A DNA stretch of 64,000 nucleotides, from assembly GCF_026626335.1 (NCBI RefSeq), contig NZ_JAPNTZ010000006.1, positions 62,001 to 126,000 of the forward strand, in the 5' to 3' direction. This document shows, piece by piece, positions 1 to 7,959 of the stretch (positions are counted from its first letter, which is position 1; each line of letters opens with the position of its first letter). Below the pieces are notes generated by a model. It was not told where the DNA came from, ran no database searches, and saw nothing but the letters and a program-made list of their open reading frames with translations. The position numbers and the translations under genes were made by a program. The DNA is from Paractinoplanes pyxinae. Lineage in GTDB: Bacteria; Actinomycetota; Actinomycetes; Mycobacteriales; Micromonosporaceae.

Positions 1-71
1 GCAGTTGACTTACTCCGGTAACGTCCATTCCTCCCGGGTAGTGACGGGGCTCCGGGACACTGGGGGATGAA

Positions 72-473
72 ATGACGACGAAACCCGACCACGAAGAAGC
101 CCGCCCGGGTGTGCTGGACAAGATCCGAGCCAACCCGACGGGCAAGCTCGCCCTGAAGATCTCGGTCGCCGTCCTCGGCGCCATCGTCGTCGCCGTCGGC
201 ATCGTGGCGATCCCGCTCCCCGGCCCCGGCTGGGCCATCGTGATCGGCGGCCTGGCCATCTGGGCCATCGAATTCGCGTGGGCCAGACACCTGCTCGAGT
301 TCACCAAGAAGCACGTCCTGGCCTGGACGCACTGGATCGGCCGCCAGTCATGGCCGGTGAAAGGACTGGTCGGCCTGGCCACCTTCATCTTCGTGAGCGT
401 GGTCGTCTACTTCTCGGTCAAGCTCAGCTTCGACATCGACCTGATCGACAAGGGGCGCGAATGGCTGAGCTGA
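72..473 (+). CDS. TIGR02611-family PGPGW membrane protein
   Basis: A 133-residue integral membrane protein of unknown biochemical function. It has a charged N-terminus, a hydrophobic segment at about residues 28-50, the signature PLPGPGW at 48-54 followed directly by a second hydrophobic stretch, a basic amphipathic middle, and a last membrane segment at about 99-118. PGPGW is the hallmark of the actinobacterial TIGR02611 family (established knowledge). The start is supported by a GGGGG purine tract 7 bases before the ATG. It stands alone, just upstream of a tRNA gene on the same strand. Family assignment is firm; no function can be read from the sequence. Confidence 0.85.
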   Translation: MTTKPDHEEARPGVLDKIRANPTGKLALKISVAVLGAIVVAVGIVAIPLPGPGWAIVIGGLAIWAIEFAWARHLLEFTKKHVLAWTHWIGRQSWPVKGLVGLATFIFVSVVVYFSVKLSFDIDLIDKGREWLS

Positions 474-523
474 CCCCTGCTCGCGGTTGGGGGCGGCCGT
501 CTAGTACAGTCTGACTTCGTTGA

Positions 524-595
524 GGGCGATTAGCTCAGCGGGAGAGCGCTCCGTTCACACCGGAGAGGTCACTGGTTCGATCCCAGTATCGCCCA
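524..595 (+). tRNA. tRNA-Val (anticodon CAC)
   Basis: The sequence folds as a full cloverleaf. The acceptor GGGCGAT pairs with ATCGCCC, the D-arm is GCTC/GAGC, the anticodon stem CTCCG/CGGAG encloses the loop TTCACAC with CAC at positions 34-36, and the T-arm ACTGG/CCAGT encloses TTCGATC. The discriminator base is A at 595 and no CCA is encoded. CAC reads the valine codon GUG. I looked for an integrase or a duplicated 3' end suggesting use as an attachment site and found neither. Confidence 0.95.
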
Positions 596-907
596 CGAGT
601 CGGGGGCGGCAGTGTGTCTGCGGAGTGCGCAGACCTTGCCGCCTCGTTCCTTTCGCGCGACTTCGTCGCGCAGGCGGGGGCTTCGCCACCCGCACCCCCG
701 CTGCCGGTCATCCTGTGGATTCGGGCTGGGCTGGAAGGTGGCTTCGCCACCGGGTGGGCTCGTTGCGACTTCGTCGCTTGAGCCGGAACTTTGCCGGGCC
801 GGCTTCAAGCCGCGGGCGGCTTGAAGCGGCCTCGCCACGCGATAACTGGACGCCCTCGCCAACTACCGCGCCGTCTTCGTCACCCGGGTGGGCGATCTTG
901 GTTGTGG
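596..907. other. Intergenic region, no gene seen
   Basis: These 312 bases lie between the tRNA-Val and the 3' end of the minus-strand gene ending at 908. No frame has actinobacterial coding character. The stretch is rich in short related words such as ACTTCGTCGC and GCTTCGCCACC, repeated several times, and contains one clear inverted repeat listed separately. It is probably a convergent terminator region that has drifted. Confidence 0.6.
802..827. repeat. Perfect 12-bp inverted repeat, 2-base centre
   Basis: GCTTCAAGCCGC at 802-813 is matched by its exact complement GCGGCTTGAAGC at 816-827 with GG between. It would form a tight hairpin in either strand. It sits between convergent transcripts (the tRNA and the gene ending at 908), so a bidirectional terminator without a U-tract is the likeliest role. 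No T-run follows it, so this is inference. Confidence 0.5.
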
Positions 908-2362
908 TCAGTCTCCGCCCAGCAGCTTCTTGGCTCGGCCGAAGGCCTTCAGGCCTAGGCGGCCTGCTGCGTTGACGCCCTCTGCGCCTGCGTTTACTAC
1001 CTTGCTGCCTGCTTCGGAGGTGGCGTTCAGGGCGGCGGCGCCGGCTGTGGTGGCGGCGTCGAGGGCCTTGCTGCCTGCTTCGGTTGTCGCGGTCAGGGCC
1101 TTGCTGCTTGCTTCGGTCGTGGCAGTTAGAGCTGTGGTGCCGGCTGTAGTCGTGGCGGTCAGGGCTGCTGTGGTGGCTGTGGTGCCGGTGGTCAGGACTC
1201 GGTTGCGGGCGGCTGTGGCTGCGTCGAGCCAGCGGCGGGCGTCGCGGGTCTGGGATTCGCGGTCGTGGCCCAGGCAGGTGTGGAAGTGGATTACCGCGGA
1301 GCGGATGTGGTTGGTCGAGTGGACCAGCGCGGGTGAGGCGGTGGGGTTCAGGATCAGCTTGGCGCCGGTGTTGGCGGTGGTCGCGGCGGCGTCCAGGCGG
1401 GCCAGCAGGCGGTCGGTGGTCGTCGCGATGATGGCCAGGCGGTTCTCGCGGCCGGTCCGGATCGCCACGCGGTGGTTCTCCAGGTCGTCGGGGGTCGTGT
1501 CGAGCACTCGGTCGAGTTCGAGCACGGCCACTGCGTCCTGCAGCTGGAAGCAGCGGGCCAGGACGGCCAGCCACTCCCCGATCTTGGTCTCGGCCTTCTT
1601 CGAGGCCTGGGCCAGGTCGCCGATCCCGGCCCGGGTGTCCAGGGTCTCGGTGACGGCGTCGATCTGGCGCAGCGCGTACGCCTGGACGCTCGCGAGCGGA
1701 ATCGGGGTGGCCTGAACCTTCGACCAGGTGACCTCGGAGACGTGGCCGACCCGCTCGCGGATCGTCAGCGCCTCGTCGATGACCAGCTCGACCCCGATCA
1801 TGTCGGCCACCACGGCGTCGGTCTGGGCGCGGAGCACGGCGTCGACCTTGGCGTCGATCACGGCCAGGTACTCGGTGATCTCCTCCATGCTCTGCTTCAT
1901 GGCGAGCTGAGCCATGAGCCCGGCCGCGCCGGTGAGCATCGCCGGGTTGGTCAGCATCGCGCCGGGCGTCCGCACGATCTCGAGCAGGCCGGTGATCTTG
2001 CCGTGGTCGGTCAGCACGGCCCGGCTGAGACCACTCTCCGAGCCCTTCATCAGCTCGTACTTCTTCATCTTCTGAGCCGACTCCGCGGTCAGCTGCACCC
2101 AGCGACCCGACTTCTCACTCATCTCGGCGCCGGCCTTGGCAATCTTGGAGCCAGTGCCCAGAGCGCTCGTGAGGCGCTTCAACCCCAGGTCTTTCGACGG
2201 CAGACTCTCGGCCGCGAGGAACCGCTCGACCGCCGCCGGGTGCCCGATGACCGCCAGCCCGTCCCCGTCACTGATCAGCTCGATCTCGTTCTCCACCGCC
2301 GGCTCCCCCAGATAAGCGCACGAATCGTCTGACGTTAACGGCAGCCCCGTGCGCCCCACCAT
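908..2362 (-). CDS. Conserved actinobacterial protein of unknown function with C-terminal 11-residue repeats
   Basis: A 484-residue protein I recognise only as an actinobacterial conserved hypothetical. The N-terminus carries the characteristic stretch ELISDGDGLAVIGHP. The middle is mostly helical, and the last 100 residues are low-complexity 11-residue repeats rich in Thr and Ala (TATTEAGSKAL-like, seven units), ending in a basic tail. The open frame extends upstream but overlaps the neighbouring gene, so I start at the ATG reading MVGRTGLPLT. No strong Shine-Dalgarno is visible there. It lies 65 bases downstream of a same-strand zinc-binding protein, probably one transcript. No signal peptide or membrane segment is evident. 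Confidence 0.7.
   Translation of the reverse strand: MVGRTGLPLTSDDSCAYLGEPAVENEIELISDGDGLAVIGHPAAVERFLAAESLPSKDLGLKRLTSALGTGSKIAKAGAEMSEKSGRWVQLTAESAQKMKKYELMKGSESGLSRAVLTDHGKITGLLEIVRTPGAMLTNPAMLTGAAGLMAQLAMKQSMEEITEYLAVIDAKVDAVLRAQTDAVVADMIGVELVIDEALTIRERVGHVSEVTWSKVQATPIPLASVQAYALRQIDAVTETLDTRAGIGDLAQASKKAETKIGEWLAVLARCFQLQDAVAVLELDRVLDTTPDDLENHRVAIRTGRENRLAIIATTTDRLLARLDAAATTANTGAKLILNPTASPALVHSTNHIRSAVIHFHTCLGHDRESQTRDARRWLDAATAARNRVLTTGTTATTAALTATTTAGTTALTATTEASSKALTATTEAGSKALDAATTAGAAALNATSEAGSKVVNAGAEGVNAAGRLGLKAFGRAKKLLGGD
962..1192 (-). repeat. 33-bp (11-codon) tandem repeats, seven degenerate units
   Basis: Units of exactly 33 bases inside the preceding gene encode 11-residue blocks. 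Five central units follow the pattern xATTxAGxxAL; the outermost units are more degenerate. Eleven-residue periodicity puts three turns of alpha-helix in each unit, which is typical of amphipathic lipid-surface or LEA-like helices (general knowledge). The repeats are in frame and do not interrupt the gene. Confidence 0.75.
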
Positions 2363-2427
2363 GGCCCGCTCGTCCCAATGATCTTGTCCGCCCGGCCTGA
2401 TCGCCTTGCGCCGACAGTTCGGCTTCG

Positions 2428-3138
2428 TCAGCGACCCGTCAGGCGACGGAAAAGTCGCACGATCGGGGCTTCCTCGCGCGGCACGATGCCGAGGTAGGCG
2501 ACCGGAGTGACGCGCACATCGAACAGGCGACGGTCGAAGTAAGAGACCCAGCCGTTCCGGAGGTAGACGCAGTCCCCCGGAGCAATGGCCAGCCCGTAGG
2601 GGCTCTGCCAGACCGAGACCTTCCACGGCTGATCCGGCGGGTGCACGTGAAGGATCGACCCCTCGGGCTGAAGCCAGCATCCGCTGGCGATGAGCGGAGC
2701 CTGGGGCGATCGGAGCGCGAATACCAGCCCGGGCTTGGCCCCGAAGGCTCCGCTGATCGCAGCAGGAGCAGACGGCACCGGCACCGGCATCCGCATCGGC
2801 GCGGTACCAGGACGGGGTGCCTGCTTGGTCTCGCCGGCTGTGCAGGGATGCTTGGGCCACGGCGGACCCAGTTCGTCGAAGTAGACCCTGCTGCCGTACT
2901 CGTTCGCGTAGAAGTAGACGGACGCTCCGCAGACCGGACAGGTCGCGTTGGGTCGCACCCATCTCTCTGTCACGCGCCGGGTGGGCGCCGGCCGGTAGGG
3001 CCTCGACCGGGTGAGCCACGAGGCCGAATTCCCGGCCCTTGACCGGGCCGAGCCACGCCGGACATCGTGGGGCGATACCCAGTGACGCTGCCCGTTGCGT
3101 CCTCGACGCCAGTGACCGCGACGTCGGTACCTGCCCAA
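2428..3138 (-). CDS. Putative zinc-binding conserved protein
   Basis: A 236-residue protein with an Arg/His/Trp-rich N-terminal tail (RRGHWRRGRNG). It then has a likely metal site: CPVCG at about residues 66-70, aromatic residues and a VYFDELGPPWPKHPC motif in which HPC supplies further ligands. The CxxC...HxC arrangement with this FDELGPPWPKHPC wording recurs in actinobacterial hypothetical proteins; the function is unknown to me. The remainder is Pro-rich and then beta-rich. The start is a TTG preceded by GGGAG at 7 bases, the best ribosome site in this stretch. The gene upstream of 2362 follows on the same strand and may be co-transcribed. Confidence 0.65.
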   Translation of the reverse strand: MGRYRRRGHWRRGRNGQRHWVSPHDVRRGSARSRAGNSASWLTRSRPYRPAPTRRVTERWVRPNATCPVCGASVYFYANEYGSRVYFDELGPPWPKHPCTAGETKQAPRPGTAPMRMPVPVPSAPAAISGAFGAKPGLVFALRSPQAPLIASGCWLQPEGSILHVHPPDQPWKVSVWQSPYGLAIAPGDCVYLRNGWVSYFDRRLFDVRVTPVAYLGIVPREEAPIVRLFRRLTGR

Positions 3139-3425
3139 TGATCACTCCCGAAGCAACCGTTTACTTTCAACGCAGGGTAATCGGGTACCTACGCTCTCAA
3201 GATCATCCAAACGTTCATACCCGGCCGGTCCATCAGCCTCCCGCATCACCTCCGCATCGACGCATCATCGTGGTGGCGCCTAAGCGGTGTGCGGAGCCGG
3301 GGTGAGCGCAGAGCAGGCCGCGGCGTAAGAGGCGCGCGGCAACGGTGACGGACGTGACAGTAGCCGTGGAGCGGTCGGCGGGTAACTCTTGAGGGCGACC
3401 ATCAGCTAGCAAAGAGGTGAGCGGT

Positions 3426-3938
3426 ATGGCTACTGAGAAGGCGATCCTGGCCGGTGGCTGTTTCTGGGGCATGCAGGATCTGATTCGGCGGCGGCCCGGC
3501 GTGGTCTCGACCCGGGTCGGCTACACCGGCGGGAACGTGGCCAACGCGACCTACTACAACCACGACGGGCATGCCGAGGCCATCGAGATCACGTTCGATC
3601 CGGCCGTGACGTCGTACCGGGATCTGCTCGAGTTCTTCTTCCAGATCCACGACCCGACCACTCTCAACCGGCAGGGCAACGACATCGGCACCAGCTACCG
3701 GTCGGCCATCTTCTACGAGACCGACGAGCAGAAGCGGGTCGCCGAAGACACGATCGCCGACGTCGACGCGTCCGGGCTGTGGCCGGGCAAGGTGGTCACC
3801 GAGGTGACCGCGGCCGGCCCGTTCTGGGAGGCCGAGCCCGAGCACCAGGACTACCTGGAGCGCATCCCCGACGGCTACACCTGTCACTTCCCCCGCCCGG
3901 ACTGGAAGCTGCCGCGCCGCGCCGCGTCGGCCAGTTAG
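3426..3938 (+). CDS. msrA: Peptide-methionine (S)-S-oxide reductase MsrA
   Basis: Reduces methionine-S-sulfoxide in proteins and free methionine. This cytosolic repair enzyme is recycled by thioredoxin or mycoredoxin-type reductants. The catalytic GCFWG motif is at residues 11-15 of 170. The substrate pocket GYTGG, the stretch HDGHAEAIEI and the FFQIHDPTT segment are all canonical. The C-terminal YTCHF cysteine matches the resolving cysteine of mycobacterial MsrA. ATG at 3426 has AGAGGTG about 7 bases upstream, which decides it over the GTG nine bases earlier. Its stop codon overlaps the convergent VOC gene by 4 bases. No msrB is adjacent. Confidence 0.95.
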   Translation: MATEKAILAGGCFWGMQDLIRRRPGVVSTRVGYTGGNVANATYYNHDGHAEAIEITFDPAVTSYRDLLEFFFQIHDPTTLNRQGNDIGTSYRSAIFYETDEQKRVAEDTIADVDASGLWPGKVVTEVTAAGPFWEAEPEHQDYLERIPDGYTCHFPRPDWKLPRRAASAS

Positions 3939-4357
3939 GCGGCGTGGCAGACGGCTTCGAGGTTGATGCCGTGCGGGTCGAGCACGAACGCCCCGTAGTA
4001 GTCGTCGTGGTACTCCGGATGGACCGCCGGCGCCAGCAGTGACGTGGCGCCAGCGGCCAGCGCCGCCTCGTAGAAGGTGGCCACGTCGTCGCGGCTGTCG
4101 ACCGTGAACGCGACGTGCATGTTGCTGCCCACGGTGCCGCCGTCGATGAGCCAGAAGTACGGCTTCACGCCGGCCAGCCCGAAGCCGGTCATCGCGGTCG
4201 GCTGGTTCGGCGTGGCGTTCGGCGGGATCTCGAGCATCTTGGTGATCCCGATCGCCACCAGCACGGGCTCGTAGAAGCCCACCGCGGCCTCCAGGTCAGG
4301 CACGGCGATGTTCAAGTGGTCGATCCGGGATCCGGCGCGGTCGATCGAGGAAGTCAT
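3935..4357 (-). CDS. VOC (glyoxalase/bleomycin-resistance) superfamily protein
   Basis: A 140-residue single-unit VOC protein with the two beta-alpha-beta-beta-beta modules. The first begins IDHLNIAVPDLEAAVGFYEPVL and the second ends with DPHGINLEAVCH. His in the first strand and Glu in LEAV fit the usual metal-ligand positions (family knowledge), so a metal-dependent lyase, isomerase or dioxygenase, or a ligand-binding protein, is possible. The sequence does not reveal the substrate. It is convergent with msrA, sharing 4 bases, and transcribed in the same direction as the GNAT gene upstream. Confidence 0.8.
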   Translation of the reverse strand: MTSSIDRAGSRIDHLNIAVPDLEAAVGFYEPVLVAIGITKMLEIPPNATPNQPTAMTGFGLAGVKPYFWLIDGGTVGSNMHVAFTVDSRDDVATFYEAALAAGATSLLAPAVHPEYHDDYYGAFVLDPHGINLEAVCHAA

Positions 4358-4396
4358 GACCCCACAGTGCCCGCCATTGCGGCCATTACATGACCT

Positions 4397-4921
4397 TTAG
4401 GCGGCGACCTCGTAGAGGTGCTCGGTTCCGTCCTCCTCGTCCCACTGCTCGCCGACGTGGGTGAAGCCGAAACCGGCGATGGTGGCGAGGGAGGCGACGT
4501 TGTCCGGCCTGATGCTGGCCCGCACGGTCACGGCGCCCGGCGCGGCGGCCGCCCAGCGCAGCAGCTCGGTCACCATGGCCCGGGCATAACCCCTTCGGCG
4601 GTACGCCGGGTCGGTGCTGTAGCCCATCTCGACCATGCCGTTCTCGTCGGGCGGTCCGTGGAAGCCGGCCGCGCCGACCACCGCCCCGTCGGGTTCCGAG
4701 ACGGCCGCGCGCACGATCCACTCGGCGGCGCCCGGGTCGGCCGCGATCTGGTCCAGCCGCATCCGCCACAACCAGGTGATGTCGTCGCTGAGAAACCACT
4801 CGGTCAGCGGCACTCCGGTGGCCGCTCGCGCGGCGTCGAGGTCTCCGGCGAGCAACGCGGACAGCACAGCTGGGGGCAAAGGCACGAAACGCACACGTGT
4901 TGGCATCGCGCCGATCGTCAC
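4397..4921 (-). CDS. GNAT family N-acetyltransferase
   Basis: A 174-residue acetyl-CoA-dependent N-acetyltransferase resembling the RimJ/RimL branch. After a short N-terminal region (LPPAVLSALLAGDLDAAR) the core shows VGAAGFHGPPDENGMVEMGY and then the acetyl-CoA loop YRRRGYARAMV, the classic Q/RxxGxG/A motif, followed by NVASLATIAGFGF. The acceptor substrate is unknown. The GTG at 4921 is used here; an in-frame ATG at 4906 is an equally plausible start because neither has a strong ribosome site. It lies downstream of the EAL gene region on the same strand. Confidence 0.8.
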   Translation of the reverse strand: MTIGAMPTRVRFVPLPPAVLSALLAGDLDAARAATGVPLTEWFLSDDITWLWRMRLDQIAADPGAAEWIVRAAVSEPDGAVVGAAGFHGPPDENGMVEMGYSTDPAYRRRGYARAMVTELLRWAAAAPGAVTVRASIRPDNVASLATIAGFGFTHVGEQWDEEDGTEHLYEVAA

Positions 4922-4938
4922 ACGAGCGTCAAACCGAT

Positions 4939-7044
4939 TTACGCGCCGCGCTGCAGGGGCAGGTCGTCGGCCCGGGTGATCAACGTGTCGCGGTGCTCGT
5001 CGTCGCCTCGGACCAGGGCGGCTATGTATTCGCTGGCCTCGGCCGAGAGGGTGCTCAGGGTGGGGGCGGCGGGCTGCCGGGTGATGTAGCCCTGCACGTG
5101 GCGAATGCGCTGCTCGTAGATCTCGCGCAGGGTCAGCGGCGACTCGTCGTCCACGCCCTCGACGATGACCACGCGCGGGGCGTGCCCGGCGTACCGGGCC
5201 GTGTCCATGACCAGCGAGAGCTCCTTGGCCGCGAGCGGGTGGTGCAGGATCGCCCGGTCGACCTTGATCTGGGTGAGCGGCAGCTCAGCCATGCGCGACA
5301 GCGACGCGTACCCCTCGCCGAAGTCGTCGACCGCGAACGCCACGCCGACGTCGCGGGCGATCGCGGCCAGGCGGTTGTGGAAGTAGGCGTGCGGCGCCTC
5401 GGCCCACTGCTCGCCGCGGCGAGGCTCGATCGGGTCCTGCTCCGAGATCTCCAGCGTCACCGTGCGCGGGTCGATGGCGAGTTCGGCGATCGTCGTACGC
5501 AGGACATCGACGTACGCGTCGCTCAGCAACGACCGTACGGCGACGTTGATCGAGACCGGCTTGGGCTGAGCCCAGGGGCCTTCGGCATGCGCTTGCGCGT
5601 ACGCACGAAGGGCCATTCGCAGAATCACCTTGTCCCGCTCGACCACGAACCGGTCGCCCCACACCTCGGCCAGCCGCAGCATGGCGACCGGGGCGCGCTG
5701 GTCGCTGGGCGAGCGCCGGGCCAACGCTTCGTAACTGTGCACGCCGACGCGCCGGGCGGTCTTACCGAGGGTGACCACGGGCTGGAAGACCACGCAGTAC
5801 GACTCGAGGACGCGCTGATAGAGCTCGAAGCAGTGCTCGTAGAGAGGCACGGGCAGCCGGCCGAACGCGCCGCGCAGAGCGGTCAGAACCTCGATCTCGG
5901 CCTCGTCGGGTGACGCCGCGAAATCCGTACGCCAAATCGTCTCGAGGATTTTGGCCAGCGGCTGGCCGAGCCCGAGCAGATCGACGGCCGGGTCGACCAG
6001 CGCCAGCAGTAGGGACCGGCCCTCGGCGTGGCGCAGCGGCACACACAGCACGGTGTGGTGATCGTCGTGCACGGTGTGACCGAACCAGTCGGCGCCGGGC
6101 GGGAAACGCAGCATCGGGCGGATCACGTCGAGGTCGAAACGCTTGGACGAGTCGATCGTCTGGAAGCCGTTGGGCGTGTACTCGAGCAGCGCCGTCGAGT
6201 GGGCGTCGGTGGCGGCCCGCAGGTATTCGACGCGGGAGGGCGCGGCCGATCCGGCCTCGGCCCGGCTGCCGGACGAGCGCGGGGCGGCGTGCCGGGGCAT
6301 CCGGGCGTGGTGGGTCAGGCGGCCGATCAGGTGCAGGATGTCGCCCGCGGCGGCGTCCATCGGGTTGGCCAGCGGCCGCGAGGCGGGCAGTCCGGTCTGG
6401 TCGGCCGGCCCGGCCAGCACGACACCCTCGCCCCACGGCGGGCTCATCACCCGCGGCGTCAGACCCTGGTCCCGTACGGCTTGAGCCAGCGACCCGAACG
6501 TGACGGACTGCTGCCTACGCAGGGTGGCCAGAATGTGTGCGGTCAGCACGCCGTGGCGGATGACCGCATCCTCGCGGCCGGCCGCGTCGCCCGCATAGGA
6601 CGCCAGCGCGCTGTAGGTCGGGCGAAGGAACTCGGGCTCGTCCCCCACCGCGTCGATGATCAGCACCGCCGTGCCAGGAAAGAACTCCAGCACGTCCCGC
6701 TCGAGAAAGGCCATCCGAACCCCCGAATCGGGATTTTCGGAAAGGGCCGATTCGTCGAGATCGTGGGTGATCAGATACGTATCGGCGCCGCGACTCCACT
6801 CCGGCGTGACAGTTCCGCCCGCGAAGTAGACAACCAGGACATCCGATTTGCCGGCCCGCATGACAGCCTGACGCAGCGTCGCCTTGATCTCACCAGCGGT
6901 GGCGTCAGCCCCGGTGAACAGGCAGGTCTCGAAGCCCTCGGCGGCGAACTGATCGCGCATCGCCTCGGCGTCCCGCTCGGCGAAGCGCAGGCGAGAACCG
7001 GCGTCGTCGACGCCCACCATCACCGCGAAGCGCTGATTCGCCAT
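4939..7044 (-). CDS. Caspase-like (dyad-lacking) and EAL-domain c-di-GMP phosphodiesterase fusion
   Basis: A 701-residue multidomain signalling protein. Residues 1 to about 200 resemble the peptidase C14 fold: RFAVMVGVDDA, a strand-helix pattern, VVYFAGG at 71-77 and VLIIDAVGD at 127-135. The catalytic His of the usual GHG and the Cys after the Asp are absent. Residues about 270-380 look like a GAF-type sensor module. Residues about 415-665 form an EAL domain with the expected residues: E439 in YEAL, N500, E532, D573-D574 in VDDFGEGY, K594, E629 and Q651. The hydrolase may therefore cleave cyclic di-GMP to pGpG. The start ATG at 7044 is preceded by CCGGAGG at 7 bases, which discards 28 upstream residues. 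No membrane segment is seen. Confidence 0.8.
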   Translation of the reverse strand: MANQRFAVMVGVDDAGSRLRFAERDAEAMRDQFAAEGFETCLFTGADATAGEIKATLRQAVMRAGKSDVLVVYFAGGTVTPEWSRGADTYLITHDLDESALSENPDSGVRMAFLERDVLEFFPGTAVLIIDAVGDEPEFLRPTYSALASYAGDAAGREDAVIRHGVLTAHILATLRRQQSVTFGSLAQAVRDQGLTPRVMSPPWGEGVVLAGPADQTGLPASRPLANPMDAAAGDILHLIGRLTHHARMPRHAAPRSSGSRAEAGSAAPSRVEYLRAATDAHSTALLEYTPNGFQTIDSSKRFDLDVIRPMLRFPPGADWFGHTVHDDHHTVLCVPLRHAEGRSLLLALVDPAVDLLGLGQPLAKILETIWRTDFAASPDEAEIEVLTALRGAFGRLPVPLYEHCFELYQRVLESYCVVFQPVVTLGKTARRVGVHSYEALARRSPSDQRAPVAMLRLAEVWGDRFVVERDKVILRMALRAYAQAHAEGPWAQPKPVSINVAVRSLLSDAYVDVLRTTIAELAIDPRTVTLEISEQDPIEPRRGEQWAEAPHAYFHNRLAAIARDVGVAFAVDDFGEGYASLSRMAELPLTQIKVDRAILHHPLAAKELSLVMDTARYAGHAPRVVIVEGVDDESPLTLREIYEQRIRHVQGYITRQPAAPTLSTLSAEASEYIAALVRGDDEHRDTLITRADDLPLQRGA

Positions 7045-7161
7045 CCAACGCCTCCGGTTTCGAGCACTCCCGCAGTGGAGTGCTTCCGAGTGCGGCGTCC
7101 GCTGATGATAGCGACCCGGACGCCCCAATCAAATCGATCACCAGTGAGGCAATGCCCACCA

Positions 7162-7314
7162 CTACCGCTTCTCATGCCCCCGGGGGTCGGCTGTCCGATC
7201 ATCTGGGGGCACTTCGGCCAGCAACTTCCGTTTTCCCTCGGCGACGGCCTCTTCCCCGCCGGCACGCTCGACGTACTCGGCCCGGATGTCCTGCCAGCGC
7301 GAGTAGCCCTTCAT
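7162..7314 (-). CDS. Short protein resembling the N-terminus of XRE-type antitoxins (probably truncated)
   Basis: A 50-residue reading frame (MKGYSRWQDIR..., then EEAVAEGKRKLLAEV). Its ATG overlaps the VapC stop as ATGA, so it is translationally coupled to the toxin-antitoxin operon. The sequence up to LLAEV matches my memory of the N-terminal helix of actinobacterial XRE/HigA-like antitoxins, which continue into a helix-turn-helix. Here that part is missing and replaced by a short polar tail ending in HEKR. It is either a decayed antitoxin or a small real protein. No helix-turn-helix is found in any frame downstream. Confidence 0.5.
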   Translation of the reverse strand: MKGYSRWQDIRAEYVERAGGEEAVAEGKRKLLAEVPPDDRTADPRGHEKR

Positions 7315-7730
7315 TTCGGCTCCTGTTCTCGGACCCGGCGCTCGGCCAGGTCGGGCAGATGGCGGGCGGCGGTGACGAAGTCATTGTCGTCGTGCAGAAC
7401 GATGAGCCCTCGGGCGGCGGCACAGGCGCAAATCAGCAGGTCGACACAGGAGAGAGAACGGTGGGCGCCCGCTTTGAGCAACTTGTGTTGCGCCGACTCG
7501 ACCCACTGCCAGGCCGTCTTCGGCACACCGACGTCGGGGTACAGGTCGGCGAACATGGTCGTCATCTGCTCGTACTCGCCGGAGTTGCGAGCCGAACGGC
7601 GGAACTCCGTGCGTTGAGGGTGACACGACCCGATCGCGTGTTCCGAGATCACATCGGCCCAGCGCTTCTTCGTGCCCGGATCGCGGAGGATTCGCCAGGC
7701 CGCGGACGAGTCGACCAGGTATCTGATCAT
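7311..7730 (-). CDS. vapC: VapC-type PIN-domain toxin
   Basis: A 139-residue PIN ribonuclease, probably the toxin of a type II pair that cleaves RNA until bound by its antitoxin. It starts MIRYLVDSSAAW with the first catalytic Asp at residue 7, has a conserved Glu in the RTEF segment, Asp in SCVDLLICA, and Asp in LHDDNDF near residue 115. Together these give the acidic Mg site of the family. The ATG at 7730 overlaps the antitoxin stop (ATGA), which places the start; the longer upstream extension is inside vapB. It is co-transcribed with vapB and the short downstream frame. Confidence 0.9.
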   Translation of the reverse strand: MIRYLVDSSAAWRILRDPGTKKRWADVISEHAIGSCHPQRTEFRRSARNSGEYEQMTTMFADLYPDVGVPKTAWQWVESAQHKLLKAGAHRSLSCVDLLICACAAARGLIVLHDDNDFVTAARHLPDLAERRVREQEPK

Positions 7731-7948
7731 TCCGGCGGCATCTTGCCGGCGGCGTTCATCTGCTGCCAGCCCTCGTAGTCCCAATGCTGAGCGGCCGCCA
7801 AGTGTTGTTCGAGGGCGGCGATGCGACGGTGCCGGGCCGCGTACTCGCGAAGGGCCAGGTTGACCGTCTCTTTCTTGCTCTTGGCGCCGGACAGCCTCAT
7901 GGCCTCGGCCAGGGCGTCGTCATCGAGGTCGATCTGAGTAACCCCCAC
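7727..7948 (-). CDS. vapB: VapB-type antitoxin
   Basis: A 73-residue antitoxin of the VapB/ribbon-helix-helix type. The N-terminal strand VTQIDLDDDAL is followed by AEAMRLSGAKSKKETVNLALREY, the usual ribbon-helix-helix DNA-binding fold. A C-terminal helix rich in Ala, His and Gln probably wraps VapC. The GTG start has GGGAGG about 6 bases upstream. It is first in an operon with vapC (4-base overlap). An 8-bp inverted repeat immediately upstream is a good candidate operator for autoregulation. Confidence 0.88.
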   Translation of the reverse strand: MGVTQIDLDDDALAEAMRLSGAKSKKETVNLALREYAARHRRIAALEQHLAAAQHWDYEGWQQMNAAGKMPPE

Positions 7949-7959
7949 CGGAGCCTCCC

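Noticed and set aside
524..900. A tRNA-Val integration site for a mobile element
   Set aside because: No integrase, no repeated tRNA 3' end and no change of gene content follows the tRNA.
2363..3145. Extension of the gene at 908 upstream to a 745-residue protein
   Set aside because: The extra residues overlap the zinc-binding gene in another frame, show no conservation I can recognise, and the N-terminus MVGRTGLPLT fits the family start.
6028..7617. A long plus-strand open frame antisense to the EAL gene and vapC
   Set aside because: It overlaps two well-supported genes and its product shows no domain; a GC-frame artefact.
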